From NCBI GenBank assembly GCA_035264765.1, contig DATFPQ010000202.1:1-64000 (forward strand): a stretch of DNA of 64,000 nucleotides, read 5' to 3'. Within the stretch, counting starts at the first letter, position 1. Every line of letters starts with the position of its first letter. The notes beneath the pieces are model-generated. The model was not told the DNA's origin, searched no databases, and saw only the letters and a program-made list of their open reading frames with translations. This document shows, one piece after another, positions 56,803 through 64,000 of this stretch. The position numbers and the translations under genes are program-made. This DNA is from DATFPQ01 sp035264765 (GTDB lineage: Bacteria; Actinomycetota; Actinomycetes; Actinomycetales; Angustibacteraceae).

Positions 56803-58185
56803 TCACGCCTGCACGGCGAGAACGGTGACGTCGTCGTCCAGATCCGAGTCGTCCTCGACCAGGACGGCGAACACCTCGTCGCACAGGCCGTCCGGGTCCG
56901 TGTGAGGACCGGGGATCGACTCCAGGCGGGTCAGGCCTTCGCTGATGGAGCTGGAGCGCCGCTCGACCAGCCCGTCCGTGTAGAGCATCAGCAGCCCTCG
57001 CTGCTGGATCCGGTAGGTCCGGTCGACGTAGCGCGCCGCCTCGCTCACGCCGATGGGCGGCCCCGGATCGCCGGACAGCAGCTTCCCCTCGCCGGTGGTC
57101 CCGTAGACCAGGGGGTTCAGGTGACCGGCGCTCGACCAGCACACCGTGCGGGTCGACGGGTTGACCACCGCGTACAGGCAGGTGGTGAGGTCGGTGACGT
57201 TCAGCAGGTCGGCGACGGTGTTCACCCTTCCCAGCACCGCGGCCGGTGACGGTTCGTACACCGCGAACGCCCGCAGGGAGGCGCGGAGCTGTCCCATCGC
57301 GGTTGCCGCTCGCAGGTCGTGGCCCACCACGTCGCCGACGACCAGGCCGACGTCGCCGGAGGGAAGCGAGATGACGTCGTACCAGTCGCCCCCGACCCGC
57401 ATCTCGGAGTTCACCGGCTTGGACCGCGCCGCCATCCGGATCCCGGGCACGACCGGTAACCGCTCGGGAAGCAGACTTCGCTGCAGCTGCTCGGCCACGG
57501 CCCGCTGTTCGGCCTCACGCTCGAGTGCGTCGTAGAGGCGCATCCCCGCGCGCCGCAGCTGGGTGACCAGCGCGGCCCAGCCCGCGAGCGCGATGGCCGA
57601 GGCGAAGATCAGCACCCCGGCCACCGTGCGCTCGTGCCTCGCCTGAGCCGCCTCCATCGTCGCCGAGGTGTCAGCGAGCCTGTTCGTGACGGCCGCCTGC
57701 CTGGCGGCCTGCGCGGTGAAGACGGACTGGAAGCCGCTCGCCTCGACGACGTCGGTCCTGCGTTCGCGAACCATGGTGTCGACCAGCCGCACGGCGAGTC
57801 CGACATAGGCCTCGCGGGGAGCACGCAGGGACTCGACTGCGGCGGCGGCGTCCGGCGGCAGGTTCACGGTCCGCAGCTCGTTCAGATCTCGGCGGAACTG
57901 AGCAGCGTGGGAGTTGGCGGACCGCAGGACGTCCTGGGGGTCCGTGGTGGACCCCGGGCGGACCGCCTGCTGCGCGTTGGCGACGTCCGCGCGGAGGGCG
58001 TCATGCATCATGTCGGCGTCCTGATGGAGCCGCTGCGCATGGCTGAGCTCACCGAGGACGCGCCCGGTCGCCACCGTTCCGGACAGCGTGTAGACGGCGG
58101 ACGCCGCGACGAACAGGGTCAGAAGGGCACCGAGGAGGCCGAAGGCCAACAGCTGGCGCGACCACGGCCGGTCACGGCCGAACAT
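56803..58185 (-). CDS. Membrane-anchored SpoIIE-type PP2C phosphatase
   Basis: A 460-residue sensor phosphatase. TM1 about 11-33, an extracytoplasmic helical sensor of about 150 residues (34-186), TM2 about 187-209, a short linker helix (LYDALEREAEQRAVAEQLQRSLLPERLPVVPG) and a SpoIIE domain from about 245 with MRVGGDWYDVISLPSGDVGLVVGDVVGHDLRAATAMGQLR and LYTDGLVERRS. Such proteins dephosphorylate anti-sigma-factor antagonists. No partner gene is adjacent, so the pathway is unknown. ATG 58185 has AGGGGG upstream. Confidence 0.93.
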   Translation of the reverse strand: MFGRDRPWSRQLLAFGLLGALLTLFVAASAVYTLSGTVATGRVLGELSHAQRLHQDADMMHDALRADVANAQQAVRPGSTTDPQDVLRSANSHAAQFRRDLNELRTVNLPPDAAAAVESLRAPREAYVGLAVRLVDTMVRERRTDVVEASGFQSVFTAQAARQAAVTNRLADTSATMEAAQARHERTVAGVLIFASAIALAGWAALVTQLRRAGMRLYDALEREAEQRAVAEQLQRSLLPERLPVVPGIRMAARSKPVNSEMRVGGDWYDVISLPSGDVGLVVGDVVGHDLRAATAMGQLRASLRAFAVYEPSPAAVLGRVNTVADLLNVTDLTTCLYAVVNPSTRTVCWSSAGHLNPLVYGTTGEGKLLSGDPGPPIGVSEAARYVDRTYRIQQRGLLMLYTDGLVERRSSSISEGLTRLESIPGPHTDPDGLCDEVFAVLVEDDSDLDDDVTVLAVQA

Positions 58186-58480
58186 CGCCCCACCCCCTGA
58201 TCGGCGCCCCTCCTTCGACGAAGCGGCCCTCGACGACCGCTTCCGTGGAACTCCACCCGAGGCTAACCGGGGGAGGTAGCGCCTGTCCGCTGACCGGCGA
58301 ACTCGACCGCGGCCGATGGAGCCTCGGTCGTTGCCTGCGGCGCGCTCGGTGCCCAGGATGAGCGGCAATCGCCGGACGAAGAGGTCGGCCGCAAGGCGTA
58401 CGGCGATCGCGGCCTTCACGGTGGTGGCTCCTCCTGGCTCCGGCGCGGGCTCGACCGTGGCGGCCGGGTGCCGATCTCGA

Positions 58481-58517
58481 CGATCACTGTGTGGTCGCTC
58501 GTCACTCCGAGTGATCG
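58481..58517. promoter_or_regulatory. Operator-like inverted repeat upstream of the SpoIIE phosphatase gene
   Basis: CGATCACT (58481-58488) and AGTGATCG (58510-58517) are exact reverse complements 21 bases apart, and the right part also contains CACTCCGAGTG (58503-58513). It lies about 300 bases upstream of the minus-strand start at 58185. The rest of 58186-58612 shows short inverted repeats but no gene I can support. Confidence 0.4.
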
Positions 58518-58612
58518 CGTCACCCGGCCCCCTGGCATCCTCACCTTTCTGGCCCCATTTGTCACGACACCTTCCGGTCCGAGGTGTCACCACCCACGGT
58601 CGACGCCGAAGA

Positions 58613-58741
58613 TCACACGATCTTGGGCTTGTCCCGCCAGATCCCGGCGAGCTCGGCCACGCGCGCGCCGCTGGACGGGTCGGAGTCGGCGGTCGGCCAG
58701 AACGCGGCCATCAGCGCGTAGGTGACGCGTCCGCTCAGGGT
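58613..58741 (-). pseudogene. Remnant of a dihydrofolate-reductase/RibD-C family gene
   Basis: The frame ending at TGA 58613 encodes 42 residues, including SGRVTYALMAAFWPTADSDP and ELAGIWRDKPKIV. This closely resembles the internal 'LxGRxTYExMAxxWPTAD...W...PKVV' segment of RibD C-terminal-domain (DHFR-like) reductases, as I recall the family. The normal N-terminal 45 residues and everything after the PKIV segment are missing, so only a fragment survives, abutting the 3' end of the nitroreductase gene. Confidence 0.65.
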
Positions 58742-59157
58742 GCGTCCCGCGTCCCGGTCGCGCGGGGGTCGGTGGCAGAGGTTGTCTCGGTGAGCAGCAG
58801 GAAGTCCGCGACGTTGAGCAGCCGCAGGATCTGCCGCTCCACCACCCGGGTACCCAGACGTTGCGGGTCGTGGACGAGGCGAGGGTCGGTCAACGACAGC
58901 TCCCGGCCCCGGGTGAGCAGCCGGCACCGACCGGAGGCGACGACGTTCTTGACCCAGTCGCTGTCGGCGCCGTAGGTCAGCGCGATGCGGACGCCGTCGG
59001 GAGTGGGGAAGACGTTGACCGGGGTGCGGAAGGTCCTCCCGGAACGGCGGCCCTGGTGGACGACGACACCGAACCCCGGCGCCCACCTCGCGATCCGGCG
59101 GGTCACGCGGTTGAGTCCCACCCGGTTGAGTCGTGCCACGACCTTGGGGATCGGCAC
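58735..59157 (-). CDS. Deazaflavin (F420)-dependent nitroreductase family protein
   Basis: A 140-residue Ddn-type split-barrel protein: VVARLNRVGLNRVTRRIARWAPGFGVVVHQGRRSGRTFRTPVNVFPTPDGVRIALTYGADSDWVKNVVASGRCRLLTRGRELSLTDPRLV. The F420-binding YG-x-x-S-DW-x-K-N signature is clear. GTG 59157 is preceded by GAGAGGA at proper spacing; a longer open frame to 59373 is not homologous. The last 20 residues (LLLTETTSATDPRATGTRDAP) look unusual for the family and abut a gene remnant. Confidence 0.85.
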   Translation of the reverse strand: MPIPKVVARLNRVGLNRVTRRIARWAPGFGVVVHQGRRSGRTFRTPVNVFPTPDGVRIALTYGADSDWVKNVVASGRCRLLTRGRELSLTDPRLVHDPQRLGTRVVERQILRLLNVADFLLLTETTSATDPRATGTRDAP

Positions 59158-59546
59158 CTGGCGTCCTCTCGTGCGTCGCAGCAACTCCCAGCCGTCAGCC
59201 TGGCACGCCCGGGCCGCCACGACCATCCTCAGCGGCGAACAGGGTTTACCGAAGCCAAGTGACCGTCCAGCACGCCCGGCGCGTCCAGTGGGGTCGTAGG
59301 GGTCCTTAGACCTCCGTGCCACGCCCTGACCGTTGCCTTGACAGGTACCTGCCGGTGGCTTGACGGGTTTCACCCCTCGTCTGCCCCGGGCCTCGAATGC
59401 GAACTTAGAGAGGCGATGGACCGAGGCTTCTCGGACCGGAGCGACGCTCGCGCACAGGAGCGGATCCCCTCACCCCGCCACGCCTGAGCACCGTCATGCC
59501 CGCCGTCGGCGGCACCAGTGATCCACCTCGAAGAAGGGTTAGGAAG
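59158..59546. other. Divergent intergenic region between nitroreductase and multicopper oxidase genes
   Basis: A gene-free stretch of 389 bases. It holds a good -35 hexamer TTGACA (59338-59343) and a second TTGACG (59360-59365) in direct repeat on the plus strand, plus the palindrome AGGTACCT (59343-59350), but no convincing -10. I see no RNA gene or coding frame here. Confidence 0.4.
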
Positions 59547-61745
59547 ATGTCCGACGCACCTGCACGGGACGGCCTGATTTCTCGGCGCAACGTTCTCCGG
59601 TTCAGCGCGGCTGGGGCCGCAGCGTTCGGCCTCGGCGCCGGACGTCTGGTGCTCGAGCCGGCCCTGGCCCAGAAGGGTCTGAACTCTCCCGACGGCGTCT
59701 TCGGCGCCACCTCGATGGCGTTCGCCGACTCCCTCTATACGGAGGTCTTCCCGACCAGCCCGCTGATCCTGTCGCCATTCAGCGACGAGCTCCCGATTCC
59801 CAAGGCGATGAGACCGACGCCGAAGTCGGAGTTCACCTCGTGGGCCAAGCCCCCGGGACCAGGGGTCGGCCAGCAGAACTCGCTGGGAACCGAGCGGCAC
59901 CAGATCTGGCCGAGCCAGATCGGCTACCCGGACCCGATCGTCTACAAGATCAACGTGGAGGTCGCGCAGCACGCGTTCACCACGTCGCAGGTCCTGCCGA
60001 TCGACGCCAACGGCAAGCCGACGGCCTCATTCGACGCGGCCGGCAAGACCTACTCCGCGGGCACCAAGCGGAAGCTGCCGAAGAGCACCATCTACGGGTT
60101 CAACGGCACCTTCCCCGGCCCGATGATCAACGCGGAGTACGGCAAGCCGGCCCTGGTCCGGTTCGAGAACCACCTCGGCGAGAACCCGCTCAACCTGGAC
60201 CGCCAGGACTTCGGCTCCCCGGACAACTCGTTCCTGACCCACCTGCACAACGGGCACACCGCGCCGGAGAGCGACGGCAACCCGCACTACTCGATGACGG
60301 CGGGGCCCAAGCACGAGGGCTACCGGATGGGGCAGTCCGTCGACAACCTCTACCTGAACTGGCCGGCCGGCGGCGACGACCGCGAGAAGCAGAGCTTCTT
60401 CTGGTTCCACGACCACCGGATGGACCACACCGGCTCCAACGTCTACAAGGGCATGGTCGGGCTGTTTCCGATCTACGACCCCAAGGGCGGCATGGACATG
60501 GGGGACGAGCGCCAGGGCCTGCAGCTCCCGGGCGTCCGCCGCAACCACGCGGACGGGTCCTTCGACGTCGACTACGACATCCCGCTGGCCTTCTACGACT
60601 GCCGGCTGGACGACGGCGTCACGGTGCACCACGACATCCACGACAAGGAGGGGGTGTTCGCGGACGTCAAGAACCCCGGCACGCACCCGGAGTGGTGGGG
60701 CAAGACCTTCTTCAAGCACTTCCCGAACCACGGCTTCGTGGGTGACATCTTCACGGTGAACGGGACGGCGTACCCGACCCTGGAGGTCAAGCGACGCAAG
60801 TACCGCTTCCGGTTCCTGGACGCCTCGATCGCCCGGATCTACGAGTTCAAGCTGATGAGCTCGAGCCAGGGGCCGAAATCGTCCGTCTCGCTGGGTTACG
60901 GCGGCGACGAGCTGGAGGGGCAGTACCGCATCCCGGACGGTGAGCAGTGCATGAAGTTCACCCAGATCGCCAACGACGGCGGGCTGCTCCCCTTCCCGCT
61001 CACCCGCGACTCCTTCGAGCTCTGGCCGGCCAAGCGGCGCGAGTTCGTCGTCGACTTCACCAGGTACCAGGACGGCACGCCGACCACCAAGGGCGACGTG
61101 ATCTACCTGACCAACGTGATGAAGATGCCGAACGGCCGGATGTGGTCGAACTCCTCACGCTTCTCGCCGGACCCGAACTACAAGGTGCCGGTGCTGAAGA
61201 TCGTGATCGGGGACGACCCGCCGGAGAAGGACCTCAGCGTGCTGCCTGTCGCAGGCAAGACTCCGTTGCGGCCCTTGCCCCCACTTCCGGCGAACTGGAA
61301 GAGCCTGCTGGACAACCGGCTGATCTTCGAGGTGGAGCGCGGCGGTGGTGGCGGTGAGCTGGAGTGGCTGATCAACGGCAAGCCGTTCGACCCGCTGCAG
61401 GTGTCGACGAGCATGAAGAACCCCGCCGGCCGGTCGCTGCTCGCGTCGCCGAAGAAGAACAGCTTCAACCTCTGGGAGATCCGTAACGGCGGTGGCGGCT
61501 GGGTGCATCCGTTCCACCTGCACATGGAGGAGCACCGGACCGTGATGCGCAACGGCCGGGACGTGACGGCTGGGGATCCTTCGCATCCGGAGGACGTGGG
61601 TCGCGAGGACCTGGTCGCCCTCGACCCCGGCGAGTCGGTGATCCTGTACCGCGGCTTCCGGGACTTCCTCGGACCCTATGTGGCGCACTGCCACAACCTG
61701 GCGCACGAGGACCACGCCATGATGTTCGGCTGGGAGATCACGTAG
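59547..61745 (+). CDS. Tat-exported multicopper oxidase
   Basis: A 732-residue large multicopper oxidase. The twin-arginine signal SRRNVLRFSAAGAAAFGLGAG is at about 11-31, and three cupredoxin domains follow. Copper motifs are HLHNGHT, FFWFHDHRMDHTGSNVYKGM, WVHPFHLHMEEH and the type-1/trinuclear HCHNLAHEDHAMM near the C-terminus, where Met follows as axial ligand. It resembles bilirubin-oxidase/CotA-like or Mn-oxidising enzymes rather than short laccases. Start ATG 59547 has AGGA upstream. A Met-rich membrane protein gene follows 119 bases later. Confidence 0.93.
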   Translation: MSDAPARDGLISRRNVLRFSAAGAAAFGLGAGRLVLEPALAQKGLNSPDGVFGATSMAFADSLYTEVFPTSPLILSPFSDELPIPKAMRPTPKSEFTSWAKPPGPGVGQQNSLGTERHQIWPSQIGYPDPIVYKINVEVAQHAFTTSQVLPIDANGKPTASFDAAGKTYSAGTKRKLPKSTIYGFNGTFPGPMINAEYGKPALVRFENHLGENPLNLDRQDFGSPDNSFLTHLHNGHTAPESDGNPHYSMTAGPKHEGYRMGQSVDNLYLNWPAGGDDREKQSFFWFHDHRMDHTGSNVYKGMVGLFPIYDPKGGMDMGDERQGLQLPGVRRNHADGSFDVDYDIPLAFYDCRLDDGVTVHHDIHDKEGVFADVKNPGTHPEWWGKTFFKHFPNHGFVGDIFTVNGTAYPTLEVKRRKYRFRFLDASIARIYEFKLMSSSQGPKSSVSLGYGGDELEGQYRIPDGEQCMKFTQIANDGGLLPFPLTRDSFELWPAKRREFVVDFTRYQDGTPTTKGDVIYLTNVMKMPNGRMWSNSSRFSPDPNYKVPVLKIVIGDDPPEKDLSVLPVAGKTPLRPLPPLPANWKSLLDNRLIFEVERGGGGGELEWLINGKPFDPLQVSTSMKNPAGRSLLASPKKNSFNLWEIRNGGGGWVHPFHLHMEEHRTVMRNGRDVTAGDPSHPEDVGREDLVALDPGESVILYRGFRDFLGPYVAHCHNLAHEDHAMMFGWEIT

Positions 61746-61864
61746 CCCCTCGGGCCCAACGCGGGTCGACGGCCCGCCAACCACAGCACACTGCGGTCGG
61801 TGCCTGCCCTTGCAACGGCTAGGGCAGGCGCCGGCCCCAACCCAAAGAGAGAAGCGCGATCCCC

Positions 61865-62482
61865 ATGTCCCTCGACTCTCCCGGGCCCGTCCGCGCGGCG
61901 GCGGACCGGCATCCCGTCCCCTGGGCAACCGTGGCTGTGCTGGCCGCCGCGATGGCCTACGCCGACGGCTTCTGGCTCACCTCGCTGCAGGGCGCCACCG
62001 GCGCGGTAGAGCGCGCACAGAACCCGTTCGGCGACTGGTTGCGGGTCTCGACCCTGATGCTGCCGGTGGTCCTTCTCGGCGTGTACAAGGCGGTGACGAG
62101 CGCTCAGCAGCGCTACGGCGCCGAGCTCCGCGGCGCCAGGACGTTTCTCGTCACTGCGCTGCGCGTCGTGGCGGTCGGCACGCTGGTCGGTATCGCTGCG
62201 CTGGTCGTGAACTCCGCGCTGGACTACCACGTGCAGGCCGGCCAGGCGCGGCTGATGGACTCGATGCGGTCCATGGACGGCATGGTCATGGGCAGCACCG
62301 GCATGAGCATGGACCGACTCGCCACCCTGGCGGTGCACGTGCGCGGGGTGGGGTACGCGAGTGTCCTGCTGCTGGTCACCAACGTGCTGCTCGTCGGCTG
62401 GGTGGTGGCGTTGCGCGGCGGGCGACTTGCACCCGCGACGACAGCCAAGCGCTCACACGCCGGCAGGCGGGCAGTGGCCTGA
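61865..62482 (+). CDS. Hypothetical four-helix membrane protein with Met-rich loop
   Basis: A 205-residue protein I do not recognise. Hydrophobic segments lie at about 18-37, 61-78, 95-118 and 160-183. Between the last two is MDSMRSMDGMVMGSTGMSMD (131-150), with seven Met in 19 residues, predicted on the same side as the other inter-helix ends. Met-x-x-Met-rich loops often bind Cu(I). Its position just after the multicopper oxidase suggests copper supply or sensing, but this is inference. Confidence 0.75.
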   Translation: MSLDSPGPVRAAADRHPVPWATVAVLAAAMAYADGFWLTSLQGATGAVERAQNPFGDWLRVSTLMLPVVLLGVYKAVTSAQQRYGAELRGARTFLVTALRVVAVGTLVGIAALVVNSALDYHVQAGQARLMDSMRSMDGMVMGSTGMSMDRLATLAVHVRGVGYASVLLLVTNVLLVGWVVALRGGRLAPATTAKRSHAGRRAVA

Positions 62483-62516
62483 CGGTTCACCATCGCAGCA
62501 GCCGGTCACGGCGTCC

Positions 62517-62549
62517 GAGCGCTCAGTGGGTCGACCCCGCTGAGCGCTC
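62517..62549. terminator. Bidirectional hairpin terminator between the membrane-protein gene and menB
   Basis: GAGCGCTCAG (62517-62526) and CTGAGCGCTC (62540-62549) form a perfect 10-bp stem, with TGGG/CCCC pairing inside around TCGA. It lies between the convergent stops at 62482 and 62556. Confidence 0.85.
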
Positions 62550-62555
62550 GTGACG

Positions 62556-63494
62556 TCAGTAGTACCAAGGGAAGGCCGACCAGTCCGGTCGGCGTTTCTC
62601 CAAGAAGGCGTCCCGGCCCTCGACCGCCTCGTCGGTCATGTACGCCAGCCGCGTCGCCTCGCCAGCGAACACTTGCTGTCCCATCAGCCCGTCGTCGGTG
62701 AGGTTGAACGCGAACTTCAGCATCCGTTGCGCGGTCGGGCTCTTGGCGTTGATCTCCCGGCCCCACTGCAGCGCGGTGGCCTCGAGGTCGGCGTGGTCGA
62801 CGACCTCGTTCACAGCTCCCATCCGCTGCATCGTCTCCGCGTCGTAGGCCCGGCCGAGGAAGAAGATCTCCCGGGCCGCCTTCTGGCCCACCATCTTCGC
62901 CAGGTACGCCGACCCGTACCCCGCGTCGAACGACCCGACGTCGGCGTCGGTCTGCTTGAACCGGGCGTGCTGGCGGCTGGCGATGGTGAGATCGCAGACG
63001 ACGTGCAGGCTGTGCCCGCCCCCGGCCGCCCAGCCCGGCACGACGGCGATGACCACCTTGGGCATGGTGCGGATCAGCCGTTGCACCTCGAGCACGTGCA
63101 GCCGGCCGCCCATCGCCTTCGCGCGGGCCTCGTCCACGGTGTCGGCGGTCTCACCCTCGGCGTACTGGTACCCCGACCGCCCACGGATCCGCTGGTCGCC
63201 GCCGGAGCAGAACGCCCATCCGCCATCACGCGGGCTCGGGCCGTTGCCGGTCAGCAGCACGCACCCGACGTCCGGTGTCTGGCGGGCGTGGTCGAGCACT
63301 TGGTACAGCTCGTCCACGGTGTGGGGCCGGAACGCGTTGCGGACCTCGGGCCGGTCGAACGCCACTCGGACCGTGCCGACGTCGCGACCGTCGTCCACCG
63401 CCCGGTGGTAGGTGATGTCGGTGAGGTCGTCGAACCCCGCCACGGCGCGCCAGGCGTTCGGGTCGAAGATCTCGGAGACGCGCTCGCTGCTCAC
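62556..63494 (-). CDS. menB: 1,4-dihydroxy-2-naphthoyl-CoA synthase
   Basis: A 312-residue crotonase-fold enzyme closing the naphthoate ring in menaquinone synthesis. Motifs: VRVAFDRPEVRNAFRPHTVDELYQVLDHAR, GGWAFCSGGDQRIRGRSGYQY, PKVVIAVVPGWAAGGGHSLHVVCDLTIASRQHARFKQTDADVGSFDAGYGSAYLAKMVGQKAAREIFFLGR, and the C-terminal EKRRPDWSAFPWYY. The GTG start at 63494 is divergent from menC by 18 bases, so the two men genes share a very short intergenic region. Confidence 0.96.
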   Translation of the reverse strand: MSSERVSEIFDPNAWRAVAGFDDLTDITYHRAVDDGRDVGTVRVAFDRPEVRNAFRPHTVDELYQVLDHARQTPDVGCVLLTGNGPSPRDGGWAFCSGGDQRIRGRSGYQYAEGETADTVDEARAKAMGGRLHVLEVQRLIRTMPKVVIAVVPGWAAGGGHSLHVVCDLTIASRQHARFKQTDADVGSFDAGYGSAYLAKMVGQKAAREIFFLGRAYDAETMQRMGAVNEVVDHADLEATALQWGREINAKSPTAQRMLKFAFNLTDDGLMGQQVFAGEATRLAYMTDEAVEGRDAFLEKRRPDWSAFPWYY

Positions 63495-63512
63495 GTCGGC
63501 GAGGATACGGGG

Positions 63513-64000
63513 GTGCCCGCGACCGACGTCCCCGACCTCGTGCTGCCCGACGCCGAGGACCTCCTCCGGGACGCCCACGTCGTCCGGCTGCCGATGCGCA
63601 TGCGGTTCCGTGGGCTGCTTGAGCGCGAGGCGCTGCTGCTGCGCGGACCGGCGGGCTGGGGCGAGTTCGGCCCCTTCGTCGAGTACGACGACGCCGAAGC
63701 CGCGCGCTGGCTCGCTGCCGCGGTCGAGGCCGCGTGGGCCGGCAGCCCGGCACCCGTCCGGGACTGCGTGCCGGTCAACGCCACGGTTCCCGCCGTCCCG
63801 GCGGACGATGTCGAGGCCGTTCTCGCGCACTTCAACGGTTGCCATACGGCGAAGGTCAAGGTCGCCGAGCGCGGCCAGCGGCTGGCGGACGACGTGGCGC
63901 GCGTCGCAGCGGTGCGGTTGGCGTTGGGCCCGTCCGGACGGGTCCGCGTCGACGCCAACGGCGGCTGGTCCGTGGACGACGCGGCGCGTGCCCTGGCCGC
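63513..64000 (+). CDS. menC: o-Succinylbenzoate synthase (MenC), N-terminal part (cut by window end)
   Basis: An open frame from GTG 63513 to the window end, 162 codons. It encodes an enolase-superfamily protein: VVRLPMRMRFRGLLEREALLLRGPAGWGEFGPFVEYDDAEAARWL, VPVNATVPAVPADDVEAVL, the catalytic-Lys segment TAKVKVAERG and the metal-ligand VRVDANGGWSVDDA. This matches MenC, which dehydrates SHCHC to o-succinylbenzoate. It is divergent from menB with an 18-bp gap, and the C-terminal half lies beyond the window. Confidence 0.92.
   Translation, partial: MPATDVPDLVLPDAEDLLRDAHVVRLPMRMRFRGLLEREALLLRGPAGWGEFGPFVEYDDAEAARWLAAAVEAAWAGSPAPVRDCVPVNATVPAVPADDVEAVLAHFNGCHTAKVKVAERGQRLADDVARVAAVRLALGPSGRVRVDANGGWSVDDAARALA

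Noticed and set aside
58735..59373. 212-residue form of the nitroreductase
   Set aside because: The first 70 residues have no family resemblance, and GTG 59157 has a well-placed GAGAGGA and matches the usual length.
59158..59546. tRNA or small RNA gene in the 389-bp gap
   Set aside because: No cloverleaf, CCA end, T-loop GTTCGA motif or paired terminator could be found.

Overview
The window reads as chromosome of a high-GC actinobacterium. Evidence: very high G+C with GTG/TTG starts and 4-base ATGA/GTGA overlaps; F420-type oxidoreductases; DisA-RadA; Rex-hemACD-hemB with a fused CobA-HemD protein; System II (Ccs/Res) cytochrome c maturation; menaquinone genes; the actinobacterial ribosomal protein bS22; and an ArgA of the short mycobacterial type. 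I see no rRNA, tRNA, CRISPR array, prophage, integrase or insertion sequence. Genus cannot be fixed from sequence alone.

Layout. 1-4.4 kb: the 3' end of clpC, then a minus-strand amino-acid ABC importer (solute-binding lipoprotein, permease, ATPase). The importer has a compound leader: an S-box-type SAM riboswitch followed by a 24-residue Cys-containing leader peptide. 4.4-9.1 kb: GH1 beta-glucosidase, argA, and a three-gene ABC-2-type exporter whose first permease is frameshifted. 9.1-14.4 kb: mutY, disA, radA, a small membrane protein and a YihY/BrkB protein. 14.6-16.7 kb: a translationally coupled trio of membrane/amphipathic proteins (Ala/Lys-rich, holin-X, DUF3618). 16.9-25.8 kb: methyltransferase, Cys-cluster protein, TIM-barrel protein, proline dehydrogenase, proC, acetyltransferase, acuC, HTH protein, bS22, epimerase and acyltransferase.

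26-30 kb: tandem paralogous secreted M4 metalloproteases that keep a similar upstream region. 30-32.8 kb: F420 enzyme, YbdK ligase, phosphotransferase fold and glutaredoxin. 32.8-46.2 kb: the heme/cytochrome block: Rex with its operator, hemA-hemC-cobA/hemD-hemB, YceI/MarR, hemL, phosphatase, TlpA, CcdA, ResB and CcsA. 46.2-51.1 kb: menA, menE, a FAD monooxygenase-like protein, and a LigB-type dioxygenase with a DUF2218 protein. 51.3-58.2 kb: S8 protease with P-domain, SDR stress dehydrogenase, DUF1810, LLM F420 oxidoreductase and a SpoIIE-type phosphatase. 58.6-64 kb: a reductase-gene remnant, a deazaflavin-dependent nitroreductase, a Tat-exported multicopper oxidase beside a Met-rich membrane protein, menB, and the start of menC.

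Two themes tie the window together. One is redox/respiration: Rex control of tetrapyrrole synthesis, cytochrome c maturation and menaquinone genes. The other is secretion of degradative enzymes: two M4 proteases, one S8 protease and the multicopper oxidase. The most interesting non-coding structures are the SAM-riboswitch/leader-peptide tandem, a 52-bp palindromic element present twice between convergent genes, and hairpins in the 5' regions of the duplicated proteases.
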